A stretch of 64,000 nt of DNA from F23-D06 sp947165685 (GCA_947165685.1 CAMVBK010000001.1:128859-192858); one strand, 5' to 3'. Positions 36,912 to 46,669 are shown, counted from the stretch's first letter. Numbers and translations: made by a program. The notes: generated by a model not told the origin, from the letters alone.

Positions 36912-38123
36912 ATGATGAAGAAACAACTTATAACAGTATTGTGGCTGGCCTTGATGGCGACAGCCTGTGCGCAGCCGGGTGCGCCTGCCTCAGGACAGCT
37001 GCCAGAGTCGCAGACGAGTCTGCGGACCGGTGCGGAGCGGTTGGAAACCTATTTGCCGGAGCTGGCGGGCAAGCGTGTGGCATTATGCGGAAACCAGACT
37101 TCTGTGGTTGGAAACACCCATTTGGTGGACACGCTCCTTGCAAGTAAGGTTAATTTGTTGAAACTGTTCTGCCCGGAACACGGCTTCCGCGGACAAGCTG
37201 AGGCGGGTGCGACCATCGCTTCCGGCAAAGATCCGAAAACGGGCCTTCCCGTCGTTTCCCTTTACGGCAAGAACAAGAAACCGACCGCCGAACAGCTGCA
37301 AAATGTGGATGTCATCCTCTTCGACCTGCAGGATGTGGGTTGCCGGTTCTACACCTACATCTCTACGCTCCACTATGTGATGGAAGCGGCAGCGGAGAAC
37401 GGCGTGCGGGTCATTGTGCTCGACCGCCCCAATCCCAACGGCTTCTACGTCGATGGACCGGTGCTGGAACCGCAGTACAAGTCCTTCGTGGGTATGCACC
37501 CCGTGCCGGTGGTCTATGGCATGACGATAGGGGAGTATGCACGGATGATCAACGGCGAGAAGTGGCTTGCCAACGGTGTGCAGTGCGACCTGTCTGTCGT
37601 GAAACTGGAGGGATACACGCATGCGACGCATTATGATCTGCCCGTTGCGCCTTCGCCGAACCTGAAGACCCCGGAAGCGGTCTATCTTTACCCGTCGCTT
37701 TGCCTCTTCGAGGGCACGAATGTCAGTGTCGGGCGTGGCACTGAGCACCCGTTCGAAATGTACGGTGCACCCGGGATGCAGGCCGGCGACTACCGGTTCA
37801 CCCCTCATGCCATCCCCGGCGTGTCAGAGAACCCTCCTTTCAAGGATCAGGAGTGCCGGGGACGGTTGCTTGTCCTCGGTGACCGGTGGAAGACTCACAC
37901 GTCCGGCAGCTTTGAACTTCGCTATCTGCTTGATGCTTATTGGAGTTGCTCCGACAAGACGTCGTTCTTCCTGAAGAACAACTTCTTCGACAAGCTCGCC
38001 GGCACCGACCAGCTACGCAAGCAGATCATTGCGGGTACCTCAGAGAAGGAGATTCGCGCCTCTTGGCAGCCGGAATTGGATAGGTTCAAGGAAATCCGGG
38101 CGAAATATCTATTGTATGAATAA
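36912..38123 (+). CDS. namZ: NamZ-like exo-beta-N-acetylmuramidase (DUF1343, GH171) lipoprotein
   Basis: 403 residues. NamZ enzymes release MurNAc from the non-reducing end of peptidoglycan fragments and serve MurNAc salvage. Lipobox ATAC (Cys19) indicates a lipoprotein facing the periplasm. Family motifs: GKRVALCGNQTSVVG, LFCPEHGFRG, PVVSLYG, VILFDLQDVGCRFYTYISTL, LDRPNPNG, LYPSLCLFEGTNVSVGRGTEHPFE, all in the DUF1343 order. The start at 36912 or 36915 is immaterial. It lies 62 bases after the terminator of the giant gene, without a clear promoter of its own. Presence fits auxotrophy for or recycling of MurNAc as in related oral and gut Bacteroidota. Confidence 0.85.
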   Translation: MMKKQLITVLWLALMATACAQPGAPASGQLPESQTSLRTGAERLETYLPELAGKRVALCGNQTSVVGNTHLVDTLLASKVNLLKLFCPEHGFRGQAEAGATIASGKDPKTGLPVVSLYGKNKKPTAEQLQNVDVILFDLQDVGCRFYTYISTLHYVMEAAAENGVRVIVLDRPNPNGFYVDGPVLEPQYKSFVGMHPVPVVYGMTIGEYARMINGEKWLANGVQCDLSVVKLEGYTHATHYDLPVAPSPNLKTPEAVYLYPSLCLFEGTNVSVGRGTEHPFEMYGAPGMQAGDYRFTPHAIPGVSENPPFKDQECRGRLLVLGDRWKTHTSGSFELRYLLDAYWSCSDKTSFFLKNNFFDKLAGTDQLRKQIIAGTSEKEIRASWQPELDRFKEIRAKYLLYE

Positions 38124-38293
38124 TCGGTTTTATAATTTTGATAATCAAATATTTATGTTGTTTTTCGATTTCCTGCCGAGATAAATGTTGAAAAAAATGA
38201 ATGTGGAATGTAACAAACGGTGGGGATTATGCGACAGAGTACAATGAAGGACAAGAATTTCAGAAAGAAAAGTAAGTATTAAAATTTAACGAT

Positions 38294-38746
38294 ATGAAGA
38301 AATTAGTATTGACGACAGTCGTGATGAGTGTGATGCTCGTCGGGTTCGCGCAGAGGCAGATACCTATGAGCGATTTTTACCCTTCGGAGATGATTTATGA
38401 GCAATTGTCACACGAGCAGGTGGAACAAATGAAGACGTCAAATCCTGTTGAACTGCTTAGCATGAATTACCTCATGGTGAATACAGCTGTGGTTATCGGG
38501 AAACCTATTGACGGTAATACACAGGCAATGAAACCTTTGGATCAGTATGTCCCGGCAGGGATGTCCTATGATGAGGAAGAGATTATTCGCACAGGAGCGT
38601 TGAATCCATACAAATGGGACTTGCCCCAGGACAAATACAGATGGAATATTTTTCCGTTGCATCGCGCCGGTTACTATGTGGTGGTGGCACCGGAAACGGA
38701 ACTCGAAGCCCGGCTTCAAGCCTATCTCAGATCATGCGGTTTTTAA
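38294..38746 (+). CDS. Small secreted protein preceding a T9SS type B protein
   Basis: 150 residues with a signal peptide, MKKLVLTTVVMSVMLVGFAQ, then RQIPMSDFYPSEMIYEQLSHEQVEQMK. It has no recognised family. Aromatic and proline-rich segments (NPYKWDLPQDKYRWNIFPL) alternate with short helices; it ends ELEARLQAYLRSCGF with a single Cys. It is 28 bases upstream of the 38774 gene and surely cotranscribed, so it may be a dedicated partner of that surface protein. The 170-base spacer in front holds a TTTGAT-A-ATCAAA inverted repeat (38138-38150) and no standard promoter. Confidence 0.6.
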   Translation: MKKLVLTTVVMSVMLVGFAQRQIPMSDFYPSEMIYEQLSHEQVEQMKTSNPVELLSMNYLMVNTAVVIGKPIDGNTQAMKPLDQYVPAGMSYDEEEIIRTGALNPYKWDLPQDKYRWNIFPLHRAGYYVVVAPETELEARLQAYLRSCGF

Positions 38747-38773
38747 TTTTGTAACCTTGAAAAAATGGGAAAA

Positions 38774-41614
38774 ATGAAAAAGATATTATCAGTTTTGGTG
38801 CTTTTTTCGTTTGTGACAGTTGTTTCTGCCCAGACGACCATCTTAATGAATTCTTCTGCCCAGCCTCATTATACGGGATGTAATTTCACGATTTATGACG
38901 ATGGCGGTCTGAACGGAGATTTTTCTCCAAATATGGATGTAACGATAAACATCTCCTCGAATGATCCAAACAATGGAGCCGTGATGGCTAACGTGGATAT
39001 GCTGTCGTTCGACCTGCCGTGTGGCGATACGTTGTTCTTTTATGACGGTCCCGTGGCTGTGGATTCCATGCTGTTGGCATACTTTACCAACTGTGACTCC
39101 ATCGGTGCCACCAGTATCAATGTGGCGGCCACATTGCGCAGTGATGGTTCGCTGACCATACGGTTTAAGTCGGACGGGAGCGAACAGGGAGCGGGTTTTG
39201 TTATCACCACAGAGTGCGTTCGCCCGTGTCAACGTGTGCAAGTTGTAATGGACACGCTTAACTGCACGAAGGTGCCGCATCTGGAAGCCGACGGCTATTA
39301 CTATTTGGATGTCTGTCCGTACGATAACATGCATATTGCCGTGAAAGGTGTTTACCCCGATAACGATTTCAGCTATCATCAGGATGACGCCACCTCCACT
39401 TTTCATTGGGATTTCGGCTGGGAAGCTTTTGACAGTGTCGGAGTGTCTGAAATTGACCGTTTTTTCCCAGAGGGGCGCGGTTATGATGTCGCGATATCCA
39501 TCACTGACAGTGCAGGTTGTATATCCTACGTGCCGCAGACATTCAGGGTCAGGACCTCTTCCAACCCTATTCGTGAGGTGCTGGACTTTCCGCAGGTATG
39601 TGCTGGGACGGAGGTTGACTTGTCGGTGGGCTACGACCACCTGTCCGTTGTGCAAGCGGACACTGTCGGAAGCGAGCAGATTACGGCGCTTTCGGTGAAC
39701 GACACGATATTCCTCCCTGATGGAATGGATTGCGGATCAGGCTGCGCTTATGTGTCACCCGTGACATTTACCAGCTTCTCACCTACGGCCACCATTCAAT
39801 CACCGAACGACATCTGGTTTGTCCGTGTTAAGATGGAACACTCTTTTGTCGGGGATATTTGGATTTCATTGACATGTCCAAACGGAAACTATGTCTCGAT
39901 TGTCCGTAAGTATGAAACCGGTAGTAATGCAGGCTGTTCGAGTTCGATTCCCCAAAGTGAGTGGGGGTGGCTTTCGTCAGGAAGCAGTGGAGCTGACTTC
40001 GGTATCGTGGGAGGCAGCAACGGCTCTACGTGCGATCCCAATTCCAATCCTATGGGGACACCGTGGAACTATGTGTGGTCGAATAACACGAACAACGGAT
40101 ATCAATACAACTCTGCCAACTATGTATATGCAACTTCCAATGTCAATAATGGTCGAATGGACTCTACCAACGTAGCAGCCATGACCAATGTCTTCCACCC
40201 AGAGGGTTCTTTCGCAAATTTGATTGGCTGTCCGATGAACGGCACTTGGAGCATCAAAGTCGTGGATGGATGGAGTGTTGATAATGGATGGCTTACGGAA
40301 TGGGAAATTGCCCTTGACCCGGCTCTGTTGCCACAGGATTGGTCTTACCAGGTTTTGGTTGATTCCGCATGGGTGTCAGGTCCCGGCGCCAATGGTCCGC
40401 AGGTCATTCCTGATACCGCAGGCAACATAGAGTACACCATTTACGTGATGGACGAGCTGGGTTGCGTGTATGACACGACGAATCACATGGAGGTGGTGGG
40501 ACATCCTGAACCGGATCTCGGTGAGGATTACAAGATCTGCTATGGTGACATTTCGGTTTTGGAGACGAATTACGACCAGGCCGGCGCCGAGGGACAGACC
40601 ACGGTCTATGAGTGGAACACCGGTGACAACACGCCCGATATCGAAGTGCTTACTGCTGGCGAATATGTGGTGACGGTGAGAACCTCCAGTAATGCGACTG
40701 GCTTGACCTGTGTCGGTTCGGATACCATCAATGTGGGTATTTACGATCGGCCTGTGGTTGATTTCGAGATGCCGGACCTGAACGGCTGTGCGCCGCTGAA
40801 CCTGCGTATTGAAAACCATTCAACCCCGGAAGACGCCCAGTTCGAGTGGTATCTTATGGATTTCGATGATTTCGGGAACTCCCGTGTGGCATACAGCTCC
40901 ACACAGAAAGATCCCGTCTTCCAGCTCAACGACCCCGGCACCTATTCGTTGCTGATGAAGATGACCACTTCGGACGGCTGTGTCGATTCCATCGCCTATT
41001 GGAACTCCATTTATGTCAACCCGCAACCGATAGCCGAGTTTGAGGCCGACCCCATGATCTCCATGCTGAGCGAGAGCGGCGGTGTGGTGAACTTCATCAA
41101 CTATGCCGACCAATCCATGGTGACGGGCGGCCAAGGTAGCTTCTATTGGGACTTCGGCGATGGCACCATCGACTCCGTGAACTTTGCTGAACCGCATACC
41201 TACACCAGCTGGGGCGATTATGATGTGACCCTGCATGTGGAGAGCAACTCCGGCTGCTCCAGCGAAATCACGCACACGATTGTCATAGAGCAGGACCTTG
41301 TCTTCCCGAATGTGATTACCCCGAACGGCGATGGCATCAACGATGTGTTTGCCATTGAGAACCTGAACACCAACGTGAATCTGGAGGATCCTGACGGCTA
41401 TCGTAACAACCGCCTGCTCATCCACGACCGTTGGGGCAAGAAGGTGTATGATGCCAAGAATTACGATACCTACGCCAAAGACGGCACCATTTATCCTGGT
41501 AGTCAAATCTTCGATGGCACGGGTCTCTCCGATGGTGTCTATTACTACTCTTTCCAATATAAAGGAAAGGCCAAGACCGTGACGTTCAATGGTTCCATCA
41601 CGATTGTGAAATAA
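38774..41614 (+). CDS. CUB/P-domain/PKD surface protein with T9SS type B sorting domain
   Basis: 946 residues; start at 38774 (MKKILSVLVLFSFVTVVSAQ), 38765 also possible. An N-terminal CUB-like domain follows (about 20-145: CNFTIYDDGGLNGDFS, DTLFFYDGP, SLTIRFKSDGSEQGAGF). Then a PKD-like unit, a proprotein-convertase P-like domain (about 310-515, with IWFVRVKMEHSFVGDIWISL and GTWSIKVVDGWSVDNGWLTE), two PKD domains (about 660-840, YWDFGDGT), and a C-terminal gliding-motility-type CHU_C domain (FPNVITPNGDGINDVF to ITIVK), the type B T9SS signal. Type B cargo is bound at the surface by PorP/SprF-like proteins. No enzyme domain seen. Followed by a short-word repeat and a strong terminator. Confidence 0.88.
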   Translation: MKKILSVLVLFSFVTVVSAQTTILMNSSAQPHYTGCNFTIYDDGGLNGDFSPNMDVTINISSNDPNNGAVMANVDMLSFDLPCGDTLFFYDGPVAVDSMLLAYFTNCDSIGATSINVAATLRSDGSLTIRFKSDGSEQGAGFVITTECVRPCQRVQVVMDTLNCTKVPHLEADGYYYLDVCPYDNMHIAVKGVYPDNDFSYHQDDATSTFHWDFGWEAFDSVGVSEIDRFFPEGRGYDVAISITDSAGCISYVPQTFRVRTSSNPIREVLDFPQVCAGTEVDLSVGYDHLSVVQADTVGSEQITALSVNDTIFLPDGMDCGSGCAYVSPVTFTSFSPTATIQSPNDIWFVRVKMEHSFVGDIWISLTCPNGNYVSIVRKYETGSNAGCSSSIPQSEWGWLSSGSSGADFGIVGGSNGSTCDPNSNPMGTPWNYVWSNNTNNGYQYNSANYVYATSNVNNGRMDSTNVAAMTNVFHPEGSFANLIGCPMNGTWSIKVVDGWSVDNGWLTEWEIALDPALLPQDWSYQVLVDSAWVSGPGANGPQVIPDTAGNIEYTIYVMDELGCVYDTTNHMEVVGHPEPDLGEDYKICYGDISVLETNYDQAGAEGQTTVYEWNTGDNTPDIEVLTAGEYVVTVRTSSNATGLTCVGSDTINVGIYDRPVVDFEMPDLNGCAPLNLRIENHSTPEDAQFEWYLMDFDDFGNSRVAYSSTQKDPVFQLNDPGTYSLLMKMTTSDGCVDSIAYWNSIYVNPQPIAEFEADPMISMLSESGGVVNFINYADQSMVTGGQGSFYWDFGDGTIDSVNFAEPHTYTSWGDYDVTLHVESNSGCSSEITHTIVIEQDLVFPNVITPNGDGINDVFAIENLNTNVNLEDPDGYRNNRLLIHDRWGKKVYDAKNYDTYAKDGTIYPGSQIFDGTGLSDGVYYYSFQYKGKAKTVTFNGSITIVK

Positions 41615-41641
41615 TTAGAGCTTAGAGCTTAGAGCTTATAA
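41615..41641. repeat. TTAGAGC word repeat directly after a stop codon
   Basis: Three units of TTAGAGC, the first starting at the base after the TAA stop, each containing a TAG. Confidence 0.75.
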
Positions 41642-41664
41642 GTGAACAATAGGTTAATGATTTT

Positions 41665-41699
41665 GGGCGAGGCATCATGAACGGTGCCTCGCCCTTTTT
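41665..41699 (+). terminator. Intrinsic terminator of the type B surface-protein gene
   Basis: Perfect ten-base stem GGGCGAGGCA (41665-41674) / TGCCTCGCCC (41685-41694), ten-base loop, five T's. Faces the convergent activase gene at 41722. Confidence 0.93.
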
Positions 41700-41721
41700 G
41701 TCTTTGCTGAATGCCTGAAGA

Positions 41722-44700
41722 CTAACTATTCTCGATGAGGAAATGCAGCCTGTTGAAGACGTTGGCCTCGGAGGTGCCGCCGTCGAAGTCGAGGAAGAGC
41801 AGGTTCACATCGGGGTAAAGCTTGCGCATTTTCTTCTCGATGCCCTTGGAGATGATGTGGTTGGAGATGCAGGCGAACGGCTGGAGGCTGATGATGTTCT
41901 TCACGCCGTCTTCCGCCAAGGAGGACATCTCCGCCGGAATCAGCCAGCCTTCGCCGAAATTGGCCGCCATGTTGACGATGCGCGAGGCCAGTTTCGCCTC
42001 GTGGAACATGTCTGCGAAGGGCCGGTAGAACGGGAAATCCTTGCAGGCTTCGTCATACGACTTGGCATAGCGGAAGAGAATTTTATAGACCACGTCTGTC
42101 AGGAACAGCGGCAGATCCACGGGCTTGATATGGTTCTCCTTGTTGATGTGCCGGTTCACGAAACTGTTGACGAAGAAGTTGTAGATGGACGGGGCGACGA
42201 CCTCCACGCCTTGTTCGGCAAGCCAGTCCAGGACGTTGAGGTGGCCGAAGGAGTTGTATTTGATGTAGATTTCGCCCACCACGCCGACTTTCGGAAGTTT
42301 TTTTCCAGTGTCGATGTTGGCGGTGAATTCCGCCGCGGCCTGCTTCATCAAGCGTTTCATTCCGCGGTAGTCACGGGCTTCGATGAGCGGAAGACAGAGA
42401 TCTATGTATTTCTGGTGCAACGTTTTGGCGATGCCGGGCTGTTTTTCGCGCGGGCGAGAGGCATAGTAGATGCGCGACAGGCAGTCGGCGTAGAGCAGTG
42501 TGCACACGGACGGCAGGGCCAGTGATTTGGCGTCGAAGGTGAAGCCTGGCTGCTCGTTGGCGAGGGTGTTGCCTAACGCCATGGAGAGCACGGGCACGTT
42601 CTCGAAGCCGGCAGCCACCAAGGCCTTCTTGATCAGCATGATGTAGTTGGTGGCGCGGCATTGTCCGCCGGTCTGCGTGATGATGACCGCCGTTTCGTCC
42701 AACGGGTATTCCCCGCTTTGCAGTGCCTTCAGCAGGCTGCCCACCACGATGGTGGCGGGGTAGCAGACCTCGTTGTTGGCATATTGCAGGCCGAGATCGA
42801 CGCACTCCTTGTCGCCGAGCGGCAGATTGATGAGGTTGTAGCCGGCCATCTTGAACACCGTCGGGAGAAACTCCGAGTAGCCTCCGGCAAAGTAAGGCCC
42901 GAGGATGGTGCGCTTGCGGTCGGTGACGGTGAAAGGCGGGGTGGTGACGTAGGGTTTGCTGACTTTCTGCTGGTGACTGAACTTCAGGCTTTCCACCATT
43001 GAGCGCACGCGCAGGTGCAGGGAGCCGATGTTGTTGACGTCATCGACTTTCAGCAGGGTGAAACTTTTGCCTTTTCGGTCGAGAATGTCGTGGGTTTCGT
43101 CGATGATGAAGGCGTCGGGACCGCAGCCAAAGGAGGTGATCATCATGAAATGCACGTTGTCGGGGCTGTTGGCGACGTAGTGGGCAGCTTTGAAGACGCG
43201 GTTCGGGTAAGTCCACTGCGTGACGGCCATCAGTTCGCGATAAACCGCCGCGTCCGCGTCGCCTGCCACGAATTCTGTCACCACATCGATGCCCATGTCG
43301 GCAATGCAATCGGAGATTTTATGCTGGATGAGCGGGTCGGAATGATAGGGCCGGCCGGCGAGGACGACCACCATGCGGTCCTCCTTCTTTGCCTTGGCCA
43401 CCACTTCTGTGGCTTCAGTATGCAACTCTTCCAAGTATTCTTTTTGGGCGATGATGGCCGAATCCACCGCTTTGTTAGCTGCTGATTTGCTGATTCCCAG
43501 TGTTTTGAGGTATGAAATGCAGCCTTTCCTGAGATAGTCCTCGTTGTTCATGGAGATGATGGGTGCATCGGTGGGGATGCCGAAGCGCTCCTCCGTGTCG
43601 ATGGCGTTGCGCACCACATCGGAGTAGCCGGCCACGATGGGGCAATTGTAGCTGTTGCGGGCTTGGCTGTCGGAGGGCGCCTCCATGACGATGAAGGGGT
43701 AGAAGATGCGGTCCACTTTTTGGCGGGCCAGGTCGAAAATGTGTCCGTGCATCAGTTTGGCGGGGAAGCAGATGTTTTCCGACATCACCGTGTGGATGCC
43801 CTTTTCGTATTGTTTCACTGTGGAAGGTCCGGATAGCACGGTGCGGATGCCGCAGGCGTGGAACAGCGCGTGCCAGAAAGGGTAGAGCTCGAACATGCCG
43901 AGGGCGCGCGGGATGCCGATTACCGGTTTGCCGCCTGCGTCGTTGAGCAAAGGCCGCCGGAACAGCATCTTCAGCCGCCGGTGGTGCTGGTTGAACCCTT
44001 TCGTCTGCACTTCCGTGTGGTTGGTGTATATCTTTTCGCAGTTGTTGCCGGCATAGAAGGTCTGTCCGTTGGAAAAATGGTACTCCAGAACGGTGCAGTG
44101 GTTGGGGCAACCGGGGCATACCTGCTGTTTGTTCTCGAACTGTTGGATGGAGAGCAGGTCGTCGAGGGAAAGCACCTTGGTGACCTCCTGTTCGCGGGCG
44201 TAGAGGGCGCATCCGTAGGCTCCCATCAGCTCGGGAATGTCGGCGAAGCGCACGTCTTTGCCGGTGAGCAACTCCAAGGCGCGCACTACGGCGAGGTTCT
44301 TGAAGGTGCCGCCCTGCACTACGATGTGGTCGCCCAGCTCCTCGATTTTTCGTAATTTTAACACTTTGAACAGGCAGTTCTTGATGACGGAGTAGGCGAA
44401 TCCTGCGGAGATGTCTTCCGCGGAGGTGCCTTCGCGCATGGCCTGTTTTACTTTGGAATTCATGAACACGGTGCATCGTGTGCCCAAGTCGTAGGGATGC
44501 TTCGCCTCACAGGCAATGTGGGCGAAGTCGGCCACGGTGTAGCCCAGCATTTTGGCGAACGTCTCGATGAAAGAGCCGCAGCCGGAAGAGCAGGCTTCGT
44601 TGATTTCCAGTCTCCGGATGGCTTGGTTCTCCACGAAGATGGCTTTCATGTCTTGGCCGCCGATGTCGAGGATGAAGGAGACCTCGGGCGACACGCGTTT

Positions 44701-45954
44701 GGCACCGAGGTAGTGGGCCATAGTCTCCACCACGCCGTGGTGCAGCCCGAAGGCCGTTTTTAACAAATTTTCACCGTAGCCGGTGACCGCGCTGTTGAGA
44801 ATGTTCGGCTCGAAGTCGTGCTCTTTGCAGGCCTGCGCGAACCGTTTCAGCGCCCCGTGAAACGCCTCGAAGCTGTTTCCGTTGTTGGAACAGTAGTCGG
44901 AGAAGAGAATGCGCCCTTCCGTGTCCAATACCACGAACTTGGTGGTGGTGGAGCCGGAGTCGATGCCGATATAGACCTCGTTGCTCTTCACCTCGTCCCA
45001 GCCCACGCGCGACACGAAGAAGTTTTGCTTGTCGGCTTTCCATTGCTCGAAATGCTGTTTGTCGGTGAACAGCGGATCGAGGCGGTTGGAGAGCAGTCGC
45101 GATTCGTCGCCCATGGCCTGTTCTTGGACGGTGCGGATGAAATCGGCCACCCGCATCGGTTTCGGGCAAGCCGTCTGACTCATTAGAGCTGCGCCGTGGG
45201 CGGGCACCACTCGGGCGTCGGGTACGGCCACGCAGTCGTCCTCCGAGAGCTGCAGGTTTTCCAAGAACACCTGTTTCAGCTTGGGCAGGAAGGCGAAAGG
45301 ACCGCCGCAGAAGAAGACGGGTGCCTGCACATCAACCCCGCGCGAGAGCGTGCCCAACACCTGCAGGCAGACGGCGTGGAACACCGACAGGGCGACATCG
45401 GCCTTGCTGACGTTGCGGGCCAGCAGGTTCTGGATGTCGGTTTTGGAAAACACGCCGCAGCGCGATGCGATGGGATAGACGCGCTCGGCTTGCTCGGCCA
45501 GCGTGTTCAGTTCGGCGGTATCGACATTCAGCAGACTGGCAGTCTGGTCGATGAAAGCACCGGTGCCGCCCGCGCAGTTGCCGTTCATGCGGATGTCCGG
45601 CATGCGGCCCTTGTCGAAGAAGATCATCTTGCTGTCCTCGCCCCCGATGTCGATGAAGGTGCGGGTCTGCGGGAACGACTCCTTGACGAGCGTGGCGGCG
45701 GAAATCACCTCCTGCACGAACGGGAATCCCCATAGGTCAGCATAGCCCATGCCGACGGATCCGGTGACGGCCACGCGGACCGTCGCGTCGGCAAAACGTT
45801 CCGCAACGGGTTGCAACACCGTGTGCACGGTTTCCCGCACGTTCATGTTGTGTCGGCGGTAATCGGCGTGAAGTATCTGTTTTTCAGTGTCTAACACCAC
45901 GATTTTTACAGTGGTGGAACCGATGTCTATTCCAATTCTCAGATTTTTCTCCAT
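41722..45954 (-). CDS. Fused acyl-CoA dehydratase activase/HgdB-like protein
   Basis: 1410 residues. Two ASKHA ATPase modules of the HgdC/BadF activase family, each with its phosphate loop (GIDIGSTTVKIVVLD at 8-22, GIDSGSTTTKFVVLD at about 331) and cluster-loop cysteine motif (CAGGTGAFIDQTASLL near 127, CSSGCGSFIETFAKML near 455). Then a Cys motif CPGCPNHC (about 615), a DUF2229-like region and an HgdB-like dehydratase-subunit region with GGQCRATNYIMLIKKAL. Activases use ATP to push electrons into 2-hydroxyacyl-CoA dehydratases. Such long fusions occur in many gut anaerobes but their substrate is unknown. No CoA-transferase or dehydratase subunit gene lies nearby. Confidence 0.88.
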   Translation of the reverse strand: MEKNLRIGIDIGSTTVKIVVLDTEKQILHADYRRHNMNVRETVHTVLQPVAERFADATVRVAVTGSVGMGYADLWGFPFVQEVISAATLVKESFPQTRTFIDIGGEDSKMIFFDKGRMPDIRMNGNCAGGTGAFIDQTASLLNVDTAELNTLAEQAERVYPIASRCGVFSKTDIQNLLARNVSKADVALSVFHAVCLQVLGTLSRGVDVQAPVFFCGGPFAFLPKLKQVFLENLQLSEDDCVAVPDARVVPAHGAALMSQTACPKPMRVADFIRTVQEQAMGDESRLLSNRLDPLFTDKQHFEQWKADKQNFFVSRVGWDEVKSNEVYIGIDSGSTTTKFVVLDTEGRILFSDYCSNNGNSFEAFHGALKRFAQACKEHDFEPNILNSAVTGYGENLLKTAFGLHHGVVETMAHYLGAKRVSPEVSFILDIGGQDMKAIFVENQAIRRLEINEACSSGCGSFIETFAKMLGYTVADFAHIACEAKHPYDLGTRCTVFMNSKVKQAMREGTSAEDISAGFAYSVIKNCLFKVLKLRKIEELGDHIVVQGGTFKNLAVVRALELLTGKDVRFADIPELMGAYGCALYAREQEVTKVLSLDDLLSIQQFENKQQVCPGCPNHCTVLEYHFSNGQTFYAGNNCEKIYTNHTEVQTKGFNQHHRRLKMLFRRPLLNDAGGKPVIGIPRALGMFELYPFWHALFHACGIRTVLSGPSTVKQYEKGIHTVMSENICFPAKLMHGHIFDLARQKVDRIFYPFIVMEAPSDSQARNSYNCPIVAGYSDVVRNAIDTEERFGIPTDAPIISMNNEDYLRKGCISYLKTLGISKSAANKAVDSAIIAQKEYLEELHTEATEVVAKAKKEDRMVVVLAGRPYHSDPLIQHKISDCIADMGIDVVTEFVAGDADAAVYRELMAVTQWTYPNRVFKAAHYVANSPDNVHFMMITSFGCGPDAFIIDETHDILDRKGKSFTLLKVDDVNNIGSLHLRVRSMVESLKFSHQQKVSKPYVTTPPFTVTDRKRTILGPYFAGGYSEFLPTVFKMAGYNLINLPLGDKECVDLGLQYANNEVCYPATIVVGSLLKALQSGEYPLDETAVIITQTGGQCRATNYIMLIKKALVAAGFENVPVLSMALGNTLANEQPGFTFDAKSLALPSVCTLLYADCLSRIYYASRPREKQPGIAKTLHQKYIDLCLPLIEARDYRGMKRLMKQAAAEFTANIDTGKKLPKVGVVGEIYIKYNSFGHLNVLDWLAEQGVEVVAPSIYNFFVNSFVNRHINKENHIKPVDLPLFLTDVVYKILFRYAKSYDEACKDFPFYRPFADMFHEAKLASRIVNMAANFGEGWLIPAEMSSLAEDGVKNIISLQPFACISNHIISKGIEKKMRKLYPDVNLLFLDFDGGTSEANVFNRLHFLIENS

Positions 45955-45970
45955 AAATATTTTTGGCGCG

Positions 45971-45978
45971 CGAAAATA
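45971..45978 (-). promoter_or_regulatory. Candidate -7 element TATTTTCG for the activase gene
   Basis: One change from TAnnTTTG, followed by CGCGCC and AAAAA; 17 bases before the ATG. The spacer upstream is filled by a word repeat. Confidence 0.35.
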
Positions 45979-45994
45979 CGATTTTTTGATGAAG

Positions 45995-46031
45995 GGTGAT
46001 TAGTGGTTGGTGATTAGTGGTTGGGAGTTGG
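45995..46031. repeat. GTGATTAGTGGTTG word repeat spanning the TetR stop codon
   Basis: Two full copies of GGTGATTAGTGGTTG and a partial third. On the minus strand it contributes the last codons and the stop of the TetR gene. Confidence 0.75.
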
Positions 46032-46643
46032 GGTCAGGCGGTTCAGGATGAGGGCGATGTTTTCCTGTTTCCTTTTTTCGTAGTATTTTTTGTCACATTT
46101 CTGGCATTCGATTTTGTGCAGGGTGGGGGCGGCAAGGTGGAAGAAGAGATTCAGGGCCAGAATGTCTTCTAAGAGCATTTGTGCGTCGGTTTGAATGATG
46201 GATCCTTCGGCTGCTGTGCGGTCAAGTTCCTCCTGCAATGCCGAGGATAGTTGCCTAAGCCCTGATTGCACGGCTGCTTTGATTTCCTCAAACAGCTCGG
46301 GATGCCGTTCCATCTCTTGAAACTGGAAACGCAGGTAGTCAGCGTTCTCCATGACGAAGTCGAAATGCTTTCCGATGATTTCGCTCAGTTTTTCCAGGAG
46401 GCCATTGCCCGAATCTGTCCAGCTGACGAGGATGGCTTGCCGCAGCAGGTCCATTTTCTGCTGCACCACGCATTTGAATAGCTCTTTTTTGGTCTTGAAG
46501 TGATAGTGCAGCAGAGAATGACCTATGCCGGCTTTTTCGGCGATCTCCATTGTGCGGGCTCCGTCATATCCTTTCGTTACAAATTCCTCCTGCGCCGCCT
46601 TTAGTATGGCGAGTTTTTTGCTATCTTTTTGCTTGTCAGACAT
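46014..46643 (-). CDS. TetR-family transcriptional regulator
   Basis: 209 residues. N-terminal helix-turn-helix: KLAILKAAQEEFVTKGYDGARTMEIAEKAGIGHSLLHYHFKTKKELF, broken in families as A-x6-F-x3-G-x7-IA-x2-AG-x4-LLHYHF, the TetR signature; the C-terminal ligand domain is helical, with a late CQKCDKKY motif that could bind metal. Start at 46643 (MSDKQKDSK) just upstream of the domain; the longer frame to 46829 reads promoter and palindrome DNA. An inverted repeat TGACAA-AA-TTGTCA at the probable start of transcription suggests autoregulation. It is divergent from the 46842 surface protein gene. Ligand unknown. Confidence 0.88.
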   Translation of the reverse strand: MSDKQKDSKKLAILKAAQEEFVTKGYDGARTMEIAEKAGIGHSLLHYHFKTKKELFKCVVQQKMDLLRQAILVSWTDSGNGLLEKLSEIIGKHFDFVMENADYLRFQFQEMERHPELFEEIKAAVQSGLRQLSSALQEELDRTAAEGSIIQTDAQMLLEDILALNLFFHLAAPTLHKIECQKCDKKYYEKRKQENIALILNRLTPTPNH

Positions 46644-46669
46644 ATATATGTATTTCTTTGAGAAAATAC

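Noticed and set aside
39940..39958. TTCGAGTTCGATTCCCC resembling the T-arm of a tRNA
   Set aside because: Inside the coding sequence of the CUB/PKD protein, with no acceptor or anticodon arm around it.
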